NCBI GenBank assembly: GCA_003452935.1
Contig: DMMY01000025.1
Span: 69,802-133,801, forward strand
Reading direction: 5' to 3'
Origin: Elusimicrobiota bacterium
GTDB taxonomy: Bacteria > Elusimicrobiota > Elusimicrobia > UBA1565 > UBA9628
Length of the DNA stretch: 64,000 nt
The notes under the pieces are model-generated. The model made no database searches, was not told the DNA's origin, and saw nothing but the letters and a program-made list of their open reading frames with translations. This document shows, piece after piece, positions 43,786-51,692 of this stretch. Position numbers and translations under genes: made by a program. The first letter of the stretch is position 1. Each line of letters begins with the position of its first letter.

Positions 43786-44955
43786 TCAGGACGAAGGGGT
43801 CCGTGGCGCCATTCCCCCATCGTAGAGCTCTTCCTGGGCCCGGGGGTTCTTGCTCCGGCATCGGTGGCATGGGCCGGCTCCCCGGTGCGGGCAATCCTCC
43901 GGGCAGATGGGCAGCGTAAAATAGAAACGAGATCCCTTGCCCGGCGCGCTTTCCAGGCGCAGGGCGCTTTCGTGGCTTTCCAGGATTTCCTTGGCTATCA
44001 AGAGCCCGACCCCAAATCCCTTGGCCTCCTTCCTGCTTTCCGGGGTCCGATAGAAACCCTGGAAGATGGCGGCTTGATGCTTGGGATCAATGCCTATGCC
44101 GGTATCCTCCACGGCTACCAGCACCTCCTCGGGAGAGCCGCTTTGCGGGGCGATGCTCACGGTGACCCGGCCTTTGGCGGGCGTGTACTTGATGGCGTTG
44201 CCGATGAGGTTTCCCATGACCAAGGCCAGGGCGTCAGGATCGGCGCGCACCGGGAAGATCGTCTGCGGAAAATCAAGGCGCAGGTCGATGTTTTTTTGAT
44301 CGCTCAGGGGCCGCATGAGCTCAAAGGCTTCCTGCACGATTTTTCGCAGCTCGATCTGGCGCAGATCCAGCTGGAAGCGGCCTGATTCCAGGCGGGCATG
44401 GTTGAGAAAATTGCTGACCGCCGACTTGAGGATGCGGTGAATGCGTTCGAGCACCGGATAAAGCTTGCGGCGCTGCGCCTCATCGGCGTCGTTTTCCCGC
44501 AGGAGCAGGAGGGCCATGCCCATGCTGGTCAGGGAATTGTTGAATTCGTGGCTGACCATGGAGAGCAAATCGGAACGCATCCGGGAGATCTCCTTCTCGT
44601 GCTCCAGCGCCTTGCGCAGCTTGGCCAAGACCGAGGAGACTATGAAAAACATGCCGACCGCCATGAATGCGTTCCAATATATAAGGGAAAGCCGGGCGAA
44701 CGCCGAGCCTAGCGTCCTATAGTCCGCGTAGTCCATGATGAACCAGGTTCCCGCCGCGGCCGCGGACATGAACAGTCCAGGTAAAAGGCCGGCATACCAG
44801 GCCATCAGCGAGATGGGAACCAAATAGAAGAGACCGAAGCCGTACTCTATTTTGGTCGAGTGATCGGCCCATCCGATGACCGCGAGCAGAGCCAAGCCTG
44901 CCGCCCAGCGCAGGGTGGGGCTGCGGGAAAGCCGTCTATGGATATGGATCCACAT
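43786..44955 (-). CDS. Membrane histidine kinase with Cys-rich C-terminal tail
   Basis: 389 aa. Four or so N-terminal helices (residues 15-110; for example GLALLAVIGWADH, FYLVPISLMAWYAG, YWNAFMAVGMFFIVSSVL) form an MASE-like sensor without a large outer domain. HisKA with MVSHEFNNSLTSMGMALLLL, HATPase with GNLIGNAIKYTP, EDTGIGIDPKH and GFGVGLLIAKEIL. After the kinase comes CPEDCPHRGAGPCHRC, four Cys and two His in 16 residues, a plausible metal site. ATG stands 8 nt after TATAAT with no Shine-Dalgarno. Confidence 0.9.
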   Translation of the reverse strand: MWIHIHRRLSRSPTLRWAAGLALLAVIGWADHSTKIEYGFGLFYLVPISLMAWYAGLLPGLFMSAAAAGTWFIMDYADYRTLGSAFARLSLIYWNAFMAVGMFFIVSSVLAKLRKALEHEKEISRMRSDLLSMVSHEFNNSLTSMGMALLLLRENDADEAQRRKLYPVLERIHRILKSAVSNFLNHARLESGRFQLDLRQIELRKIVQEAFELMRPLSDQKNIDLRLDFPQTIFPVRADPDALALVMGNLIGNAIKYTPAKGRVTVSIAPQSGSPEEVLVAVEDTGIGIDPKHQAAIFQGFYRTPESRKEAKGFGVGLLIAKEILESHESALRLESAPGKGSRFYFTLPICPEDCPHRGAGPCHRCRSKNPRAQEELYDGGMAPRTPSS

Positions 44956-44963
44956 TCGCTTAC

Positions 44964-44969
44964 ATTATA
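44964..44969 (-). promoter_or_regulatory. -10 box for a leaderless kinase mRNA
   Basis: TATAAT on the minus strand, 8 nt before the ATG at 44955. No convincing -35 is seen; that region overlaps the 3' end of the aminotransferase gene. Confidence 0.6.
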
Positions 44970-44974
44970 TAAAG

Positions 44975-46252
44975 TTAGTAGACCGGCTTGAGGATGGCGA
45001 GCGCGCTTTCGAAGCGGGCTTGGAAGGCGCGGTCCAGGACGTCCGCGCACACGGCGTAGCGCACGAGGGGTTCCGGTTGTCCTTCCGGAGTGAAGCCGGC
45101 GAAATGTACGCCCACGATGCCGGTCTCGGCGATGACGAGCCGGTTGTAGGCCTCCTCCACGCTCATCTTCAGGCGACGGGCTTCTTCTTGGAGGTCCTTG
45201 CCCAGGACCCGGCGCGGGACTTTCCAGAGGGTGAAAAAACCGGCGTCCGTGGAGCAGGCCTGGCGCAGACCGGCTTTTTGGAGGGCGGCAATCACATAGT
45301 CCAGCCGGCTGCGGTAGAGGCCGCGCAGGGATTCGAGGGCCGCCGTGGCGGCGGCCGGGTCCTGGAAAAATCGGCCGTAGGCCGCCATGAGCGCAGGCGC
45401 GGGGCCGGAGTCCGTGTTGCCTTTGATGGTGACGTAGTCCGCGACGAAATCCCGGGATCCGACCAAGGCCCCCAGGCGCGCTCCCGGGTCGCTGAAGGAC
45501 TTGCTTACGGAGTAGAGCTCCAGCCATTCCAGCTCCGGATAATCCTTGGCGACCTGGGCCAAGGGAACGTGGTTGTCGCCGGCGAGGCCGGCGTAGGCCG
45601 CGTCATTGACCAAGCGGCAGCCGCGTTCCAGGCAGAACTGGATCAAGGCCCGCCATTCCCCGGCCGCGGCCGCCACCGAGGCGGGATTTCCCGGGCGGAT
45701 GACGAAGACCATGTCCGGCCGGCGGAGCTTGGCTTTGCGCAGGGCCTCATCCAAATGGGCCGTGCAAAGCCGCATGTTTTCCGCCGAGTAGAGCGGCCAG
45801 ACCACCCTGCGCGTTCCCAGATAAGAACCGGACCAGGTGCCGATCACGTCGTAGGCGGGCAGGTTCGAGGCGAGCGCGAAACGGCCGCGCCGGCGGCGGT
45901 CCGGAAGGTGGAGGCCGCAGGAAATGGGGATGATGGCGGTCGCGGTCTTGATGCCGGCGATGGGTGCGGCGCGCAGATGCGGGTGCTCTGCGAGACGGAT
46001 GCGGCCATGGAGCTCGACCATGCCCGAGCAAAACCCCAGGAGATCCTTGTCCTCGGCGTAGGTGTGGTAATCGTAGCCGGGGTCCGCGGCGAAAGCCGCC
46101 TCCAGCCGCCTTATGGCTTCGGGCGGCACGCCGTCCGGGTTGCCGAGGGAGAGGTTGAGGGCGCTTCGGCCGGTGCGGCGCTGGTATTCGTCCAGGAGAA
46201 CGTAGATGAACTGGAACAGATTGACGCCGCCGGGCGGAATGCGTCGAGGCAT
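44975..46252 (-). CDS. Class I/II PLP aminotransferase
   Basis: 425 aa fold-type I aminotransferase. Features: NLSLGNPDGVPPEA near the start, YDYHTYAEDKDLLG, the Asn/Pro-Gly pocket VIRPGNPASVAAA, VNDAAYAGL (Asp-Tyr pair), PLP lysine in LYSVSKSFSDPGARLG, and the C-terminal Arg in EPLVRYAVC. This pattern is like LL-diaminopimelate/alanine-type aminotransferases. Donor and acceptor are not assignable. It begins a minus-strand block and its 3' end carries the promoter of the following kinase. Confidence 0.88.
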   Translation of the reverse strand: MPRRIPPGGVNLFQFIYVLLDEYQRRTGRSALNLSLGNPDGVPPEAIRRLEAAFAADPGYDYHTYAEDKDLLGFCSGMVELHGRIRLAEHPHLRAAPIAGIKTATAIIPISCGLHLPDRRRRGRFALASNLPAYDVIGTWSGSYLGTRRVVWPLYSAENMRLCTAHLDEALRKAKLRRPDMVFVIRPGNPASVAAAAGEWRALIQFCLERGCRLVNDAAYAGLAGDNHVPLAQVAKDYPELEWLELYSVSKSFSDPGARLGALVGSRDFVADYVTIKGNTDSGPAPALMAAYGRFFQDPAAATAALESLRGLYRSRLDYVIAALQKAGLRQACSTDAGFFTLWKVPRRVLGKDLQEEARRLKMSVEEAYNRLVIAETGIVGVHFAGFTPEGQPEPLVRYAVCADVLDRAFQARFESALAILKPVY

Positions 46253-46377
46253 GAGGGTATCCTAGCAAGAGCCTTTTGAGCGCGCAAGCTCGACGACGCG
46301 GGCCCGGCCCGCGGCCGGGGTGTCGCAGGGAGGATAAAATTCAGTAAGCTTTTCGTGGAGAGCGGGGGAAAGGCAAA

Positions 46378-47211
46378 ATGGAGGCCGAGATCAACGGCGT
46401 GCGCTTGTTTTATCGCGACGAAGGCCCTCGCGACGGGATACCCGTGGTCCTGATCCACGGCTTTCCATTCAGTCAGGCCATGTGGGAGCCCCAGATCCGG
46501 GCGCTGGCCGAGGAGTTCCGCGTAGTGGCTTACGATATGCGCGGGCTGGGACAAAGCGGCGTGGGCGACGGCCAGTACACCATGGAACTCTACGTCGACG
46601 ATCTGTCGGCCCTGCTCGACTTCCTCGTCATCGAGCGGGCCGTGCTCTGCGGGCTCTCCATGGGCGGCTATGTGGCCCTGCGCATGGCCCAGCGCGAGGC
46701 GGACCGGGTCCGGGCTTTGGTCCTTTGCGACACGCGCAGCCAGGCGGATGCGGACGAGGCCAAGCTCGGCCGCGCCGCCGCGATCCGGGCGATCAAGCAA
46801 GGGGGGCTGGCCGGATTCGCCGAGGATTTCGTGGGGAAGGTCTTCGCTCCGGCCTCCCTGGCCGGGGCGGCGGCCGCGAGGCGGCAAAGCGCGGTGTCAA
46901 CGATCCGATCCATCATCGCGGCGAGCCAGCCTCTGGGCGTGTGCGGGGCCCTGCTCGCCATGGCCGGCCGGACGGATACGACCGGGACCCTGGCCGGCAT
47001 CAGGGTCCCCGCATTGGTTCTGGTCGGCGAGCATGACGCGCTCACCCCGCCCGCGCAGGCGCGAGCCCTGGCCGCGGCGATTCCCGGATCGGAGATGTCC
47101 GTCATCGCCGGGGCCGGACACCTCAGCAGTCTGGAGAATCCCGAGGAGTTCAATCAACGCCTGCTCGGCTTTCTTAGGCGGCTTTCAGGCCGCGGGGGTC
47201 GGCCGGCATGA
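46378..47211 (+). CDS. Alpha/beta-fold hydrolase
   Basis: 277 aa. Oxyanion region LIHGFPFSQAMWEPQ, nucleophile elbow GLSMGGYVAL (Ser), acid LVGEHDALTPP and His in AGAGHLSSLENPEEF, all in canonical order for an esterase/lactonase of the 3-oxoadipate enol-lactonase type. AAAGG lies before ATG; a TAAAAT box lies about 40 nt upstream. Its stop overlaps the trmL start (ATGA). Substrate unknown. Confidence 0.9.
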   Translation: MEAEINGVRLFYRDEGPRDGIPVVLIHGFPFSQAMWEPQIRALAEEFRVVAYDMRGLGQSGVGDGQYTMELYVDDLSALLDFLVIERAVLCGLSMGGYVALRMAQREADRVRALVLCDTRSQADADEAKLGRAAAIRAIKQGGLAGFAEDFVGKVFAPASLAGAAAARRQSAVSTIRSIIAASQPLGVCGALLAMAGRTDTTGTLAGIRVPALVLVGEHDALTPPAQARALAAAIPGSEMSVIAGAGHLSSLENPEEFNQRLLGFLRRLSGRGGRPA

Positions 47212-47693
47212 ACGTGGCTCTTTTCGAGCCGGAGATTCCCTGGAATACGGGCAATATTGGCAGGACCTGCATCGCCGCGCAAGCGACCCTGCATCTCATC
47301 GGGCCCCTGGGATTCAGCCTCGGCGGTCCGGAAATACGCCGCTCCGGCCTCGACTACTGGCCCAAGCTCAAGCTGGCGCGCCATGAGGACATGTCCGGTT
47401 TTATTTCCTCATTGCCCGCGAACCCTTCGGTTCTGGTCTTCACCACCAAGGCCGCGCGGAGCTTTCGGGACGCGCCTTTTCGCCCGGACAGCTTCCTCCT
47501 TTTCGGCCGGGAATCGAGCGGGCTTCCCGAGTCCGTTCTGGAGCGTTTCTCGGGCAGCCTGTTCCGCATCCCGGTCAGCGGCGAGGTGCGCTCCCTCAAC
47601 CTTTCCACGGCCGTGGCCGTGGCGCTTTATGAGGGTTTGCGCCGGACCGGGGGCGATCCCGGCCGCGCGACGATGTGTTATGATAATGGATGA
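47208..47693 (+). CDS. trmL: tRNA (cytidine(34)-2'-O)-methyltransferase
   Basis: SPOUT methyltransferase acting on the wobble base of tRNA-Leu isoacceptors. 161 aa, exact family length. Motif 1 VALFEPEIPWNTGNIGRTC, then LHLIGPLGF, motif 2 FGRESSGLPE and motif 3 IPVSGEVRSLNLSTAVAVALYE, which form the trefoil knot SAM site. Overlaps the hydrolase gene by 4 nt. Confidence 0.95.
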   Translation: MNVALFEPEIPWNTGNIGRTCIAAQATLHLIGPLGFSLGGPEIRRSGLDYWPKLKLARHEDMSGFISSLPANPSVLVFTTKAARSFRDAPFRPDSFLLFGRESSGLPESVLERFSGSLFRIPVSGEVRSLNLSTAVAVALYEGLRRTGGDPGRATMCYDNG

Positions 47694-47724
47694 TGGAATA
47701 AGGCCATTGCCTGGAGGCGGAGAA

Positions 47725-48294
47725 ATGAAACGACTGATTTTCGCTCTCGCGATGCTGGCTCCGGGCGGAGCGTGGGCCGAGAGATATTCCCTGCGCGACG
47801 TGGGGGACTTCCAGCCCTCGGGCCAGCGGGTGGAGTTCTACGACCGTTTCGGCTGGAGGGGTTACGAGGTCGATTTCGACTTCGGACTCGACGAGGGCAA
47901 TAGGATGTTGAGCAGCGACTCTCGTTTGAAATTGCGCGTCCAGAAGCGCGACGGCGGGCGCTGGAATTACACCTGCAAGGCCAAGGGCCGCAGGCCGCTC
48001 ATCGCCAACATCAATTTTCTTTGGGGCAAGGGCATTTCCGTGGTCGTGGAGTGCCGGGTGGATGAAAAGGCTTTCGCCAAAGCCGTGGGCATGGACCCCG
48101 ACGACGTCGGAAATCCCACCATCGTTTTTCATGCCATGATCCAGGAAGGGCAAGTGACCCCGGGACCCCAGCGCGGGTTGTATTTCGAGCCCACCGGCCG
48201 GCTTGCCGCCGCGGAGCTAGGCCCCTATACCAGCAAGAACGACGACCCCTCGAGCCTCACCGTTTTGTTTCGCAGCGCGGAACGTCAGCCTTAG
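47725..48294 (+). CDS. Small exported protein of unknown function
   Basis: ATG at 47725 follows GGAGGCGGAG. 189 aa with signal peptide (LIFALAMLAPGGAWA) and a beta-rich mature part (RVEFYDRFGWRGYEVDFDFG; RRPLIANINFLWGKG; ISVVVECRVDEKAF). No family recognised. The stop codon lies at the junction with a palindromic element: its TA comes from the flanking TTA and its G is the element's first base. The pre-insertion sequence would also read TAG, so the protein end is probably unchanged. Confidence 0.75.
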   Translation: MKRLIFALAMLAPGGAWAERYSLRDVGDFQPSGQRVEFYDRFGWRGYEVDFDFGLDEGNRMLSSDSRLKLRVQKRDGGRWNYTCKAKGRRPLIANINFLWGKGISVVVECRVDEKAFAKAVGMDPDDVGNPTIVFHAMIQEGQVTPGPQRGLYFEPTGRLAAAELGPYTSKNDDPSSLTVLFRSAERQP

Positions 48295-48450
48295 GGCTCG
48301 TTAAGAAATAAATGATCGTTTTTGGACGCCGATGCATCCCATCCGGCTGCGTTGTTCGTCGCACATGCCTACGGGCATGCTCGCTCCTCGCGCCTTGCCG
48401 GATGGGCGCCTCGACGCCCAAATGACTATCACTAATTCCTTAACGAGCCC
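48294..48450 (+). mobile_element. 157-bp MITE-like palindromic element
   Basis: Terminal inverted repeats start with GGGCTCGTTAAG and remain complementary, with mismatches, for about 36 bp; inner palindromes (CCCATCCGGC with GCCGGATGGG; CATGCC with GGCATG) make almost the whole element one hairpin. It is flanked by TTA on both sides (48291-48293 and 48451-48453), fitting a 3-bp target duplication. No coding capacity. With the promoter region downstream it fills the 320-nt gap between coding regions. Confidence 0.8.
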
Positions 48451-48561
48451 TTAGTCATTCATTTCACTTCTCAATTTAGGCCCATCGCCCTACGCGGGCA
48501 TGGGCCATTTAGCTGCGGCGCGGAGCCCTTTTGGCCCATTTAATGGAGACTTTTTTCCAAT

Positions 48562-48567
48562 TATAAT
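48562..48567 (+). promoter_or_regulatory. -10 box of the Lon-like gene
   Basis: Consensus TATAAT about 50 nt before the chosen ATG at 48617; no good -35. The interval 48454-48561 has no other structure I can name. Confidence 0.5.
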
Positions 48568-48616
48568 GACTGCGTTGAAGACGCCGGGGTACAGGCCCAT
48601 GACCAAGGAGTATCAC

Positions 48617-51600
48617 ATGACCGCTTCGCGGAACTTGCTCGTTCGATCCCTTTCTGTCGTCGTCGCCTTGACCCTCCTGCTGCCCGGTCCGGCAGGGGCC
48701 GCGAATGTCATGAGCGGCCGCGCCAAGGCGATCGCGCCCATCGGCGCCGCGGCGGCGGGCGCCATTTCACCCCGACTCAAAGACCTGCGTCTGGCCCCCG
48801 CGGCCGCGCTGGGGCGTCTTGCTCCCTTGAAGTCTCCCGCGGTCTCCGCTGGAATCTCCGAATCCGCCGGCGCGGCGCCGTCCGCCCAGGCCGCGCCGCA
48901 GGCCGTGGCCGCGCATCCCGTGATCGACCTTCTTAACCGGCTGCAGGGCATGTTGCCCGAGACCTTGGACACGCCGGCTGACGCGGCCAAGCTCAAGGCC
49001 GCGGCCCAGTCTTTGCCCGAAGGCCCGTTTCGCGCCCAGCTCGTGGCTTTGGCCGAGACCGCGGCCGCGCCTCAGGGCGGGGACAGCTCTGTTCCCGAGA
49101 ACCTCAGGCGGCTCTTCGACAACGCGGCGCAAATCAAGGAGTCGGTGGCCGCGGCCCCGGCCAAGACTTCGATGTGGGAGAGGCTGGCGAGCCTGCCCTT
49201 GCTGCGCAAGTCCGGCTTGATCAAGGCCAAGGCTGAGCAAAGCCGGCCCGCGGCCGCGCCGCTCGATCCCAAGGACTTTGAGTTCAAGGCCGAACAGGTG
49301 CGCTGGGTGCCCTCCCCGGAAACGCTTCCGGCCAGCACCAAGGAAGTGGCTCTGGGGAATAGAAAGGTCGTTGGCCAGGACGCGGCGCTCAAAGCTCTGA
49401 ACTTCGGTTTGAGGATGACGGGGCCCAACTATAACGTCTATGTTTCCGGTCCGGACGGCTCGGGACGGAGCACCGCGGTGGACGCGGTCGTGGCGGACAT
49501 CGCTCCGGCCATGCCTGAGGCTCCGGATTTGGTGATCGGAACTGATTTCTCCGACGACCAGTCCCCTGTTGCTATTGTTTATGTGGCGCCGGGCCAAGGC
49601 AAGGTCTTGCAAGCCGCTGTCCGGGAATTCGTGCGCTCGGTCTCTGAGACTCTGCCCGGGTTGCTCAACTCCGGCAAATTGGGGGAGGATAAAGCGGCCC
49701 TGGAGATGGAATTCGAGGCTGCCGCGGCCCAGAAAAGGCAGGCCTTCGAGGAAAAGGTGGCGCAAATCAAGATCGGCAAAGGTTTCGGCTTTGCCATCAA
49801 GATGGTCCAGGGGCAGGGCATTTTTGTAGCGCCCCTTTGGAATGGACAACCGTTCAAGAGCCAGGATGAGATCAACGCTAAGATCGAAGCCGGGGAGTTT
49901 ACTGATGAGGAGTGGGAGCAGGCCGCGGCCGAGGCCAAGGCCAAGGCGCAGCCGCTGATCAGAGAGTTTCAAGATATCGGGAGACAAATCCAGGCGGAAT
50001 ACCAAGCCCTGCAAGAGAAAATTTCGAGCCTGGAAGGCGATACGGTCGCTTCATTGATGGAGGCCAAGGCGGGGCCGATGCTCGCCGCTGTCGCGGGCAA
50101 CGAGTCGGCGGAGAGCTATGTCCAGAGCCTGCTTGAGCATGCCGCGGCCAATTATGGGGATTTTCTGCCCCAGGAGCAGGCGGCGTCTCCTTTTGCGGCT
50201 CCGCAAAATCCTCTGGAGCAATATGAGGTGCGCGTGCGCGTGGACAATGCCGGCCTCAAGGGCGCGCCCGTGATCGAGGAGGAAGATCCGACCCCGGAGA
50301 GACTTTTCGGCGAGAACGGCTCGTTTGTCAAGGCCAACGGCGGCTTTCTCGTGCTCGACGCATTGGCCGTGCTGCGCTCCGGAGCCTGGCCTTTTCTGAT
50401 GCGCGCCACGCTCTCCGGGAAGGCTCCCAGCCATGTCGAAATGCCGGCGAATAATGCCGCGGCCGGCATGATGCCTTTGGTGCTCATGCAGGAGAAAAAG
50501 GCTCCTGCTTATCTTATTCCCGCGCGGGTCAAGGTGGTTCTCATTGGCTCGCCCATGCTCAAGATGATGATCCAGGAGCATGACGACATGTTCGCCAGCG
50601 GCTTCAACGCCAACGTGGAGTTCGAATCGAGCATGCCTGCCGACGCGCAAAGCGTGTCCGGCTATGTCGAATTCTTCAAGAATATCGTGAACAAGAGCGC
50701 GGGCGCGATCCTGGACCTTTCCCGCGACGCCATCTCCGCCTTGCTGGAGTACAGCGCGCGGCTCGTGCACAGCAACCAGAAGCTTTCCGCCCGGTTCGGA
50801 GCCGTCTACAGCCTGATGCGCGAGGCGACTTTCTTTGCCAGGGACGCGGGCCATGAGGAGTTGTCCCGGCAGGATGTGGACGCGGCCCTGGCCGCGCGCA
50901 GGGATCGCGACGAAGGCTATGTGAAGCATGTCATGGAGTATTATCTCACCGATACTTTTCATGTCGCCACTTCCGGCAAGGAAGTCGGCCAGATCAACGG
51001 GCTCGCGGTCATGGGCAACTTCGGAGTCCCGGCGCGCATTACCTTGAGCATCGGCGTGGGCAATAATGGGGGCATCTCCATCACTTCCACCGACCGCGAA
51101 GCCGGAACCACGGGCCCCAGTTTTATCAAGGCCGTGGGCAACATCCAAGGCTTCTTGCGCCAGACTTTCGCCCAGAACAAGAAGCGCTCGGCCGACATCG
51201 GCATCTCGTTCGAGCAGCAATACGGAGGTCTTGACGGAGATTCCGCGACCTCGACGCAGATCTACGCCATCCTCTCCCGCCTCTCGGGCGTGCCCATCAG
51301 TCAGGAGTTCGCGGTCACCGGCTCAGCCGACCAATTCGGCAACGTCCAGCCCATCGGCGGCGCCAACCATAAGATCGAGGGATTCTTCGCCCTATGCAAG
51401 GCCCGGGGCCTGACCGGCAACCAGGGGATTCTGGTTCCTGCTGCCAACTTCAGGGATATCCAGCTTAGCGCCGAGGTGGCGCAAGCCGTGGCCGAGGGCA
51501 AGTTCCATATTATCCCGGTGGCCAATGTCTGGCAAGGCATCGACTTCTTGACCGGAGTATCCTATAAGACGATAAAGGCAAAAGCGGAGAAGCGGCTCGA

Positions 51601-51628
51601 TGAGCTGACCGCCGCGGCCGGCCGATAA
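48617..51628 (+). CDS. Lon-like ATP-dependent protease with secretory leader
   Basis: ATG at 48617 has AAGGAG 7 nt upstream. 1003 aa. Residues 1-30 are a signal peptide (LSVVVALTLLLPGPAGAA). An Ala/Pro-rich spacer runs to about 215. The AAA_32-type ATPase follows: Walker A GPDGSGRST (near residue 278, Arg for Lys), an inserted coiled coil (about 370-480), and Walker B-like GGFLVLDA (about 574). The Lon proteolytic domain is complete: Ser in GDSAT (residue 876) and Lys in NHKIEGFF (919), 43 apart, the same spacing as S679/K722 of E. coli Lon. An ATP-dependent protease with a signal peptide is odd: either the leader is a membrane anchor or the protein acts in an unusual compartment. Confidence 0.88.
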   Translation: MTASRNLLVRSLSVVVALTLLLPGPAGAANVMSGRAKAIAPIGAAAAGAISPRLKDLRLAPAAALGRLAPLKSPAVSAGISESAGAAPSAQAAPQAVAAHPVIDLLNRLQGMLPETLDTPADAAKLKAAAQSLPEGPFRAQLVALAETAAAPQGGDSSVPENLRRLFDNAAQIKESVAAAPAKTSMWERLASLPLLRKSGLIKAKAEQSRPAAAPLDPKDFEFKAEQVRWVPSPETLPASTKEVALGNRKVVGQDAALKALNFGLRMTGPNYNVYVSGPDGSGRSTAVDAVVADIAPAMPEAPDLVIGTDFSDDQSPVAIVYVAPGQGKVLQAAVREFVRSVSETLPGLLNSGKLGEDKAALEMEFEAAAAQKRQAFEEKVAQIKIGKGFGFAIKMVQGQGIFVAPLWNGQPFKSQDEINAKIEAGEFTDEEWEQAAAEAKAKAQPLIREFQDIGRQIQAEYQALQEKISSLEGDTVASLMEAKAGPMLAAVAGNESAESYVQSLLEHAAANYGDFLPQEQAASPFAAPQNPLEQYEVRVRVDNAGLKGAPVIEEEDPTPERLFGENGSFVKANGGFLVLDALAVLRSGAWPFLMRATLSGKAPSHVEMPANNAAAGMMPLVLMQEKKAPAYLIPARVKVVLIGSPMLKMMIQEHDDMFASGFNANVEFESSMPADAQSVSGYVEFFKNIVNKSAGAILDLSRDAISALLEYSARLVHSNQKLSARFGAVYSLMREATFFARDAGHEELSRQDVDAALAARRDRDEGYVKHVMEYYLTDTFHVATSGKEVGQINGLAVMGNFGVPARITLSIGVGNNGGISITSTDREAGTTGPSFIKAVGNIQGFLRQTFAQNKKRSADIGISFEQQYGGLDGDSATSTQIYAILSRLSGVPISQEFAVTGSADQFGNVQPIGGANHKIEGFFALCKARGLTGNQGILVPAANFRDIQLSAEVAQAVAEGKFHIIPVANVWQGIDFLTGVSYKTIKAKAEKRLDELTAAAGR

Positions 51629-51648
51629 CAGAGAGTTATCGAGCTTTT

Positions 51649-51683
51649 GCCCCCGCGCCACCCCCGGCGCGGGGGCTTTTTTT
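51649..51683 (+). terminator. Rho-independent terminator of the Lon-like gene
   Basis: GCCCCCGCGCC (51649-51659) pairs perfectly with GGCGCGGGGGC (51666-51676); seven T follow. No T-run on the minus strand. Confidence 0.93.
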
Positions 51684-51692
51684 ATGGGGGGC

